This document shows positions 63,830 through 64,000 of a stretch of 64,000 bases of DNA, piece by piece. Source of the DNA: Candidatus Heimdallarchaeum endolithica (GTDB taxonomy: Archaea > Asgardarchaeota > Heimdallarchaeia > Heimdallarchaeales > Heimdallarchaeaceae); contig CP084167.1 in NCBI GenBank assembly GCA_021513715.1, forward strand, positions 1,318,571-1,382,570, in the 5' to 3' direction. The position numbers were made by a program, and so were the translations under genes. Under the pieces are notes generated by a model that saw nothing but the letters and a program-made list of their open reading frames with translations, was not told where the DNA came from and ran no database searches. The first letter of the stretch is position 1; each line of letters opens with the position of its first letter.

Positions 63830-64000
63830 CTATTCTTCTTTTTTCTCCTCTTGAACTAAGGGGGGAGACAAAACAGCTGTTGATTCAATACTTAACGTTC
63901 CTTTATCCATTGCCTTTTTAATATATCCGAAATAGTCTAGCTCGTAAATATATTTCATTAAAATTTCTTTACGCATGCTTAGTATTTTTGATAATTCTTC
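63830..64000 (-). CDS. C-terminal end of an unknown gene (cut by window edge)
   Basis: Reading leftward from the window edge, the minus strand is open for 56 codons to a TAG at 63830-63832. The product ends in an acidic tail (VQEEKKEE). A helical piece (LSMRKEILMKYIYELDYFGYI) precedes it. Too little is visible to name a family. It is convergent with the GNAT gene. Confidence 0.55.
   Translation of the reverse strand, partial: EELSKILSMRKEILMKYIYELDYFGYIKKAMDKGTLSIESTAVLSPPLVQEEKKEE

Overview
The window is an AT-rich, gene-dense archaeal chromosome segment, most likely from an Asgard archaeon and probably from the Heimdallarchaeia side of that group. Archaeal informational genes are present: an ATP-dependent DNA ligase, ribosomal protein eL33/L35Ae, a HerA-type ATPase and prepilin-type signal peptides. 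Ribosome binding sites read GGTGAT, matching an archaeal 16S 3' end. Asgard-type eukaryotic signature proteins are also present: a profilin, an Arf-like GTPase fused to a longin-like domain, and a protein whose N-terminal half resembles the GIFT domain of IFT52. The lineage is an inference from protein content; there is no rRNA in the window.

Layout. 1-9.4 kb: two MFS transporter genes (one cut by the window edge, one split by a small transposable element), a PAS histidine kinase with a response regulator, a second lone response regulator, two HEAT-repeat proteins, an aldo/keto reductase and a class C serine hydrolase. 9.6-16.7 kb: a GNAT enzyme, an MtnX-like HAD phosphatase, a dual-specificity phosphatase with a metallo-beta-lactamase-fold hydrolase, a leucine-rich-repeat protein and a tldD-tldE pair. 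16.8-21.8 kb: an IS5-type insertion sequence, two secreted membrane-anchored proteins, a HEAT-like protein and RidA. 21.8-30.0 kb: a ureohydrolase, an 828-residue coiled-coil protein, a possible structured RNA, profilin, a DUF167 protein, DNA ligase and the IFT52-like protein. 30.1-42.5 kb: two paralogous zinc-ribbon membrane proteins, a macro domain protein, thioredoxin reductase, a second copy of the small element, a second PAS kinase, an SPFH/zinc-ribbon protein, a frameshifted IS481-like element and a large prepilin-type surface protein. 42.6-52.6 kb: methyltransferases, hypB-hypA, an M24 peptidase, a nucleotidyltransferase with a small partner, the helical-protein/Arf-GTPase operon and a split kinase pair. 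52.6-64 kb: a HerA-like ATPase with a cysteine-rich tail, an HhH-eL33 fusion, a wrecked pcp gene, mobB with an unknown partner, a second HhH protein with repeated linear motifs, a polytopic membrane protein, a PfkB kinase, a THUMP-less ThiI-like enzyme and a GNAT enzyme.

The strongest unexplained signal is a family of about 370-bp non-coding elements: full copies at 5832-6206 and 34638-35006, and a truncated copy at 56627-56715. The full copies have imperfect terminal inverted repeats, 4-bp target duplications (CATG, CATA) and a highly conserved internal part that folds into several hairpins. One copy splits an MFS gene precisely, one landed on a stop codon and supplied a new one, and one sits in a gutted pyroglutamyl-peptidase gene. 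Other points of interest are the candidate structured RNA upstream of profilin, the Arf-longin operon, the IFT52-like protein and the HhH-eL33 fusion. No CRISPR array, rRNA or convincing tRNA was found.
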